A stretch of DNA of 10,217 nucleotides, from contig PEUI01000084.1 of NCBI GenBank assembly GCA_002785585.1, positions 1 through 10,217 of the forward strand, given 5' to 3'. Below the pieces are notes generated by a model. The model worked only from the letters and a program-made list of their open reading frames with translations. It searched no databases and was not told the DNA's origin. Both the position numbers and the translations under genes were made by a program. Positions 7,611 to 10,217 of the stretch are shown piece after piece. Numbering within the stretch: the stretch's first letter is position 1; every line of letters begins with the position of its first letter. This DNA comes from Lysobacterales bacterium CG02_land_8_20_14_3_00_62_12 (lineage in GTDB: Bacteria > Pseudomonadota > Gammaproteobacteria > Xanthomonadales > Ahniellaceae).

Positions 7611-7633
7611 AGGCATATCCCACACCAAGTAAA
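7606..7633 (-). promoter_or_regulatory. Candidate sigma-70 promoter of the regulator-Ehr operon
   Basis: On the minus strand, TTTACT (7628-7633; four of six consensus bases) is followed after 16 bases by TATATT (7606-7611; five of six). Transcription would begin near 7599, giving a leader of about 26 bases before the regulator ATG at 7573. This is the only AT-rich stretch upstream of the operon, and no competing promoter is obvious between the seven overlapping genes. Confidence 0.5.
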
Positions 7634-7649
7634 GCACGGTCTGCGCGGA

Positions 7650-7790
7650 GTGCGCAACAGCGGGCACGCTGCCAACCGCCTGCGCTTCGTCACCGAGCAA
7701 GCGAACGAGATGTACCTGATTGCCAAGGCGACCGAGCGCTATGTACAGCAGACCAAAAACCAGCCGCCGGCGTGGGTGGGTGGGTGGCCA
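7650..7790 (+). other. Plus-strand coding-like remnant of unknown identity
   Basis: From about 7650 to 7790 one plus-strand frame has very high G/C at third codon positions, as real genes here do. It reads as a soluble, helical-looking peptide with segments such as RLRFVTEQANEMYL and IAKATERYVQQTKN. A start is uncertain: GTG at 7650 or ATG at 7710. Near 7772-7787 a slip-prone repeat of TGGG units occurs, and after it the composition no longer looks coding, although the frame stays open to 8069. I do not recognise the product. It may be a gene fragment left by a deletion, or chance. Apart from this and the promoter elements, I see nothing else in 7574-7855. Confidence 0.3.
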
Positions 7791-7855
7791 ACGCCATGTG
7801 TCGCCACTGCCGCTATGCTGGCCGACAGCAGCGATTCAACAACGCCGAGGCGATC

Positions 7856-8046
7856 ATGGCTACCGGTTGGGCAGGCGATTCGCGGTGCAGGATCAGATCG
7901 ACGCCACCATCAAGGACAGCATCCAGCGCGCCCGCAGCAAACTACCGCGGGGCTCAGGGTTGACGCATTGCGAACAATGCGAAGTGGCGATTCCGCCAGC
8001 GCGGCGGCAAGCTGTGCCCGGCGTGCGCTTATGCGTGTCCTGCCAA
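7856..8046 (+). pseudogene. Broken DksA/TraR-type C4 zinc-finger gene (YbiI-like)
   Basis: ATG at 7856 has GAGG five bases upstream (7847-7850) and encodes MATGWAGD, the typical opening of YbiI-like DksA/TraR proteins. The family sequence then continues one frame over as AVQDQIDATIKDSIQRARSK, so one base is missing near 7879-7882. Further on, THCEQCEVAIPPARRQAVPG and VRLCVSCQ form the C4 finger: cysteines at codons 7969, 7978, 8032 and 8041, with spacing C-x2-C-x17-C-x2-C. The C-terminal NRRGSKDSQ-like tail usual in the family is absent in every plus frame after 8046, so the 3' end also appears lost. Such proteins are short transcription-related factors thought to act at RNA polymerase. The final part lies antisense within the 3' end of the neighbouring membrane-protein gene. 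A sequencing error could explain the frameshift but not the missing tail. Confidence 0.72.
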
Positions 8047-10075
8047 TCGGCGCCGCAACCGCCAACTGAAAGTTCAAGCTGCCGTCGGCAGCACACCTTC
8101 GGTACTGGTGTTCCAGTTTGCGCAGTCGGCCGCGGGCCATACCGTCGATCTGCACCGCAACAAAGTCACCGGGCTTGGCGCAGTGAAACGCGGCGTTCAT
8201 ATCCATTCGGATCGGTCCCGGTACCGAGGACGGGACCTGAAAACTCAACTGTTGGGGAGCGAGATCCTGATCCGGAGCGGGTACGCCAGGGGGTATGAGC
8301 GCTGGCCGGATGATTCGATACAAGGCGGCATTGCCTTCGCGACGTTCCAGCACCGCGCTGTGGTGCATGGCCGCAAGTTGCACCGGCGTCGCCGTCGCCG
8401 GATGCAGCAGCACATGGGTGATGCCCAGCTCGTCAAGAAAGCGCAGGTATGCCGCGCCGCTCGTATCGGTGCTGGCGATGATCGCAGCGGCATTGAGCTT
8501 GGGGTCATACCAGGTGTCGGCAAAGCCGTGGCCGGCGGTTTCCGCGTAATAAGGCATCGGTCCGCCACCACTGGGAATAAGCACTGCGTAGTTTTCCCCG
8601 TAGGCGCCACGCAGATAGCCGAGCAACAAGCGCTCCGGCGCGACTTCACTGAGAAATTCGTGCACGGCAGCAGTACCGTCCTGCGCCCACCGTGAAAGCG
8701 GCGGTGTCACCAACAGCCAGCTGCCGGTACTCATGGCGGCGACATTCAGCGCAATCAGCGCCACCGCCGGAAAGCGCTGCCAGCGACCGTCAACGGGTTC
8801 GGCCAAACTCTGCACCATCGGTATGCAGAGCAGTGTCAAAGCCGGAAACAGATAGCGCAGATACTGCATCTGCAAATACATCAGCACCAGGCCGGCACCA
8901 GCCACCAGTAGCAAAACGCGCGCCGAACGCAGGCGCGCAGCCAGCAACAGGGTGCCGAACAGGGCGAGCCACTGGAAACCAGCGGCGCCGTCTTGGCTCT
9001 CGTAATAGCGGTGCGTGTTGACCACCAGATCATACGGGGCAGTCCAACTTGCCAGACCCAGGTAAGTCGAATGCGCCAACCGCTCCAGCGCGAACAACGG
9101 CGACTGGAAGACATCATCGAACAGCGGCAACACCGGATTACCGGTGAGGATTGCGGCATAGACATAACTTGAACCGCCGATCACCAAGGTCAGCACCAGC
9201 GCCAATGGCAGGGCCGACCACGGCAGCGGACGAACCCGCCACAAGAACCACAGTCCCAGCGGCCCCAGAAAAACCAGAGCGCTGATTTTGAGACCCAGCG
9301 CCAGGCCGACCAATCCGGCGCAGGCCAGAGTACGTCGTCGCGCACTGTTGTCGGCATCTGGCTCTAGCAGCAAGGTGGCAATGCCCAATAACACCGCAGC
9401 CAGCGGCAGCTCGACTTGCATCGACAGCATCAAAACATGGTTGAGCGGCTGACTGGCGAACAGCGCCAGCGCCAGCCAGCGCCAGCGGATTTCGACCCTG
9501 AGTAGGGCCAGGATTTGCCAGATCAGAGTCGCAGCGATCAGCAGCCACAACGAGTTCACCGCACCGCGCGACTCAACGCCGGCCAACACCTGCACCAGCG
9601 CTTGCACGATATCCCCGGACCAGGCGGCAACCGCCCAAACCTGGCTGTCGACGTCAAACCGGTAGTAACCCAGTTCGAGCAATTGCGCTGGCAGGGCCAG
9701 GTGGTAGCCAACGTCATCGGATTGCACGGTGGGCAACCAGGCCGCGGTCGCGCTGTAACCAAGCACGATCAGGCCCAGCCAGCACTCCCAACTGCCCTGA
9801 ATCGGTGTGCGCAGGTCGCGGACCAAGCTCGCTATTGCAGTCTGGATGGCGCCTCTTCTCCACAGAATGGAGAGCAGGGCGATGCTGGCGTAGACACCGG
9901 CAAAGTGCACTTGATGCGGCAACAGCCAGCCAATCGCGCCAGCGATCAGCCCTAAACCGAGCAGCAGCGCCAGCAAGCTGTGTCGGGTTGAAGTGGGCAA
10001 CAAAATCAGGCTACCCAGGGCCAGTGCCCACAAGGCCAGCACCAGCACCGCCAAGGTCGGCATCAAGCCCAGCAT
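7910..10075 (-). CDS. Polytopic membrane protein, probable GT-C-fold glycosyltransferase
   Basis: A 721-residue protein with about eleven membrane segments to residue ~455, then a soluble domain. Features of GT-C lipid-sugar-dependent transferases are visible: an acidic pair D120-D121 in the first large periplasmic loop (SDDVGYHLALP), AILTGNPVLPLFDDVFQSP (308-326), and a late YLRYLFPA segment (405-412). These enzymes move sugars from polyprenyl-phosphate carriers outside the membrane; the acceptor here is unknown. The soluble part includes ELGITHVLLHPATATP (549-564) and a beta-rich segment to ~675. I chose ATG at 10073-10075 because GGAG lies eight bases upstream; GTG at 10084 is too close to that site. 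The last ~45 residues (677-721) are antisense to a broken zinc-finger gene and end Cys-rich, so they probably replaced the original C-terminus. It seems transcribed apart from the Ehr operon, about 300 bases away. Confidence 0.72.
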   Translation of the reverse strand: MLGLMPTLAVLVLALWALALGSLILLPTSTRHSLLALLLGLGLIAGAIGWLLPHQVHFAGVYASIALLSILWRRGAIQTAIASLVRDLRTPIQGSWECWLGLIVLGYSATAAWLPTVQSDDVGYHLALPAQLLELGYYRFDVDSQVWAVAAWSGDIVQALVQVLAGVESRGAVNSLWLLIAATLIWQILALLRVEIRWRWLALALFASQPLNHVLMLSMQVELPLAAVLLGIATLLLEPDADNSARRRTLACAGLVGLALGLKISALVFLGPLGLWFLWRVRPLPWSALPLALVLTLVIGGSSYVYAAILTGNPVLPLFDDVFQSPLFALERLAHSTYLGLASWTAPYDLVVNTHRYYESQDGAAGFQWLALFGTLLLAARLRSARVLLLVAGAGLVLMYLQMQYLRYLFPALTLLCIPMVQSLAEPVDGRWQRFPAVALIALNVAAMSTGSWLLVTPPLSRWAQDGTAAVHEFLSEVAPERLLLGYLRGAYGENYAVLIPSGGGPMPYYAETAGHGFADTWYDPKLNAAAIIASTDTSGAAYLRFLDELGITHVLLHPATATPVQLAAMHHSAVLERREGNAALYRIIRPALIPPGVPAPDQDLAPQQLSFQVPSSVPGPIRMDMNAAFHCAKPGDFVAVQIDGMARGRLRKLEHQYRRCAADGSLNFQLAVAAPIGRTRISARRAQLAAALAESPLRIVRNASTLSPAVVCCGRAGCCP

Positions 10076-10192
10076 GCCGCACACTCCATAAGTTGCTGGC
10101 GCATGTTGCGGACACGGCGATGCGGACAGCGTCGGTGAATCTCCATTACTCTCGCCACTCAGTTCGACCGCAACCCGTCAGGAGTATCGCCA

Positions 10193-10217
10193 GTGGATGA
10201 CTACCAACGCCGAGTAC
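10193..10217 (+). CDS. Possible start of a divergent gene running off the window
   Basis: A clear AGGAG ribosome site (10180-10184) lies eight bases before GTG at 10193, which opens MDDYQRRV. ATG at 10197 in another frame (MTTNAEY) is the alternative, with 12-base spacing. Only 25 bases remain in the window, so no product can be named. The 117-base gap back to the membrane-protein start at 10075 would carry promoters for both directions; I see no convincing boxes in it. Confidence 0.35.

Noticed and set aside
7574..7726. 51-codon upstream extension of the XRE regulator
   Set aside because: It would cover the promoter and the AT-rich inverted repeat, and its Cys/Arg/Trp-rich sequence is unlike helix-turn-helix N-termini.
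1..10217. CRISPR arrays, tRNA or rRNA genes, transposases, phage genes
   Set aside because: No regularly spaced repeats, cloverleaf-like segments, ribosomal RNA blocks or transposase motifs were seen on either strand.

Overview
The window looks like chromosomal DNA from a moderately GC-rich proteobacterium. A gammaproteobacterium, perhaps related to Xanthomonadales, is my best guess. It rests on codon use, the energy-complex type and a YbiI-type DksA/TraR relative, and is not proven by any marker gene. Almost everything lies on the minus strand.

Region 1 (about 110-7633, minus strand) is one compact operon of seven genes. It begins with a small XRE-family helix-turn-helix regulator (7280-7573) behind a plausible sigma-70 promoter. 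An AT-rich inverted repeat overlaps the -10 box. Six genes follow, encoding a membrane complex of the hydrogenase-4 / complex I superfamily: a HyfB-like antiporter subunit, a HyfC/NuoH-like subunit, a HyfE-like subunit, a HyfF-like antiporter subunit, a HyfG-like NuoC-NuoD fusion 'large subunit', and a HyfI/NuoB-like iron-sulfur small subunit. The genes overlap or nearly touch (4, 10, 1, 1 and 8 bases of overlap, then a 12-base gap), which indicates translational coupling. The large subunit lacks both CxxC motifs that hold the Ni-Fe site in true hydrogenases, while the small subunit keeps the four cysteines of its [4Fe-4S] cluster. This fits an energy-converting-hydrogenase-related (Ehr) complex: a probable redox-coupled ion pump whose electron donor and acceptor are unknown, not a hydrogenase. 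No NuoI/HyfH-type ferredoxin subunit, formate dehydrogenase or Hyp maturation gene is present in the window.

Region 2 (about 7634-8075) is a scarred intergenic area. It holds a short plus-strand stretch with coding-like composition but no recognisable product. After that comes a plus-strand DksA/TraR C4 zinc-finger gene of the YbiI type, broken by a one-base frameshift and apparently missing its 3' end.

Region 3 (7910-10075, minus strand) is a long polytopic membrane protein resembling a GT-C-fold glycosyltransferase. Its last ~45 codons run antisense through the broken zinc-finger gene, so its C-terminus is probably not the ancestral one. At the right edge a divergent plus-strand gene may start at about 10193 and leave the window.

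At the left edge, just after the operon, a 39-base imperfect hairpin may be a terminator or a copy of a dispersed repeat.
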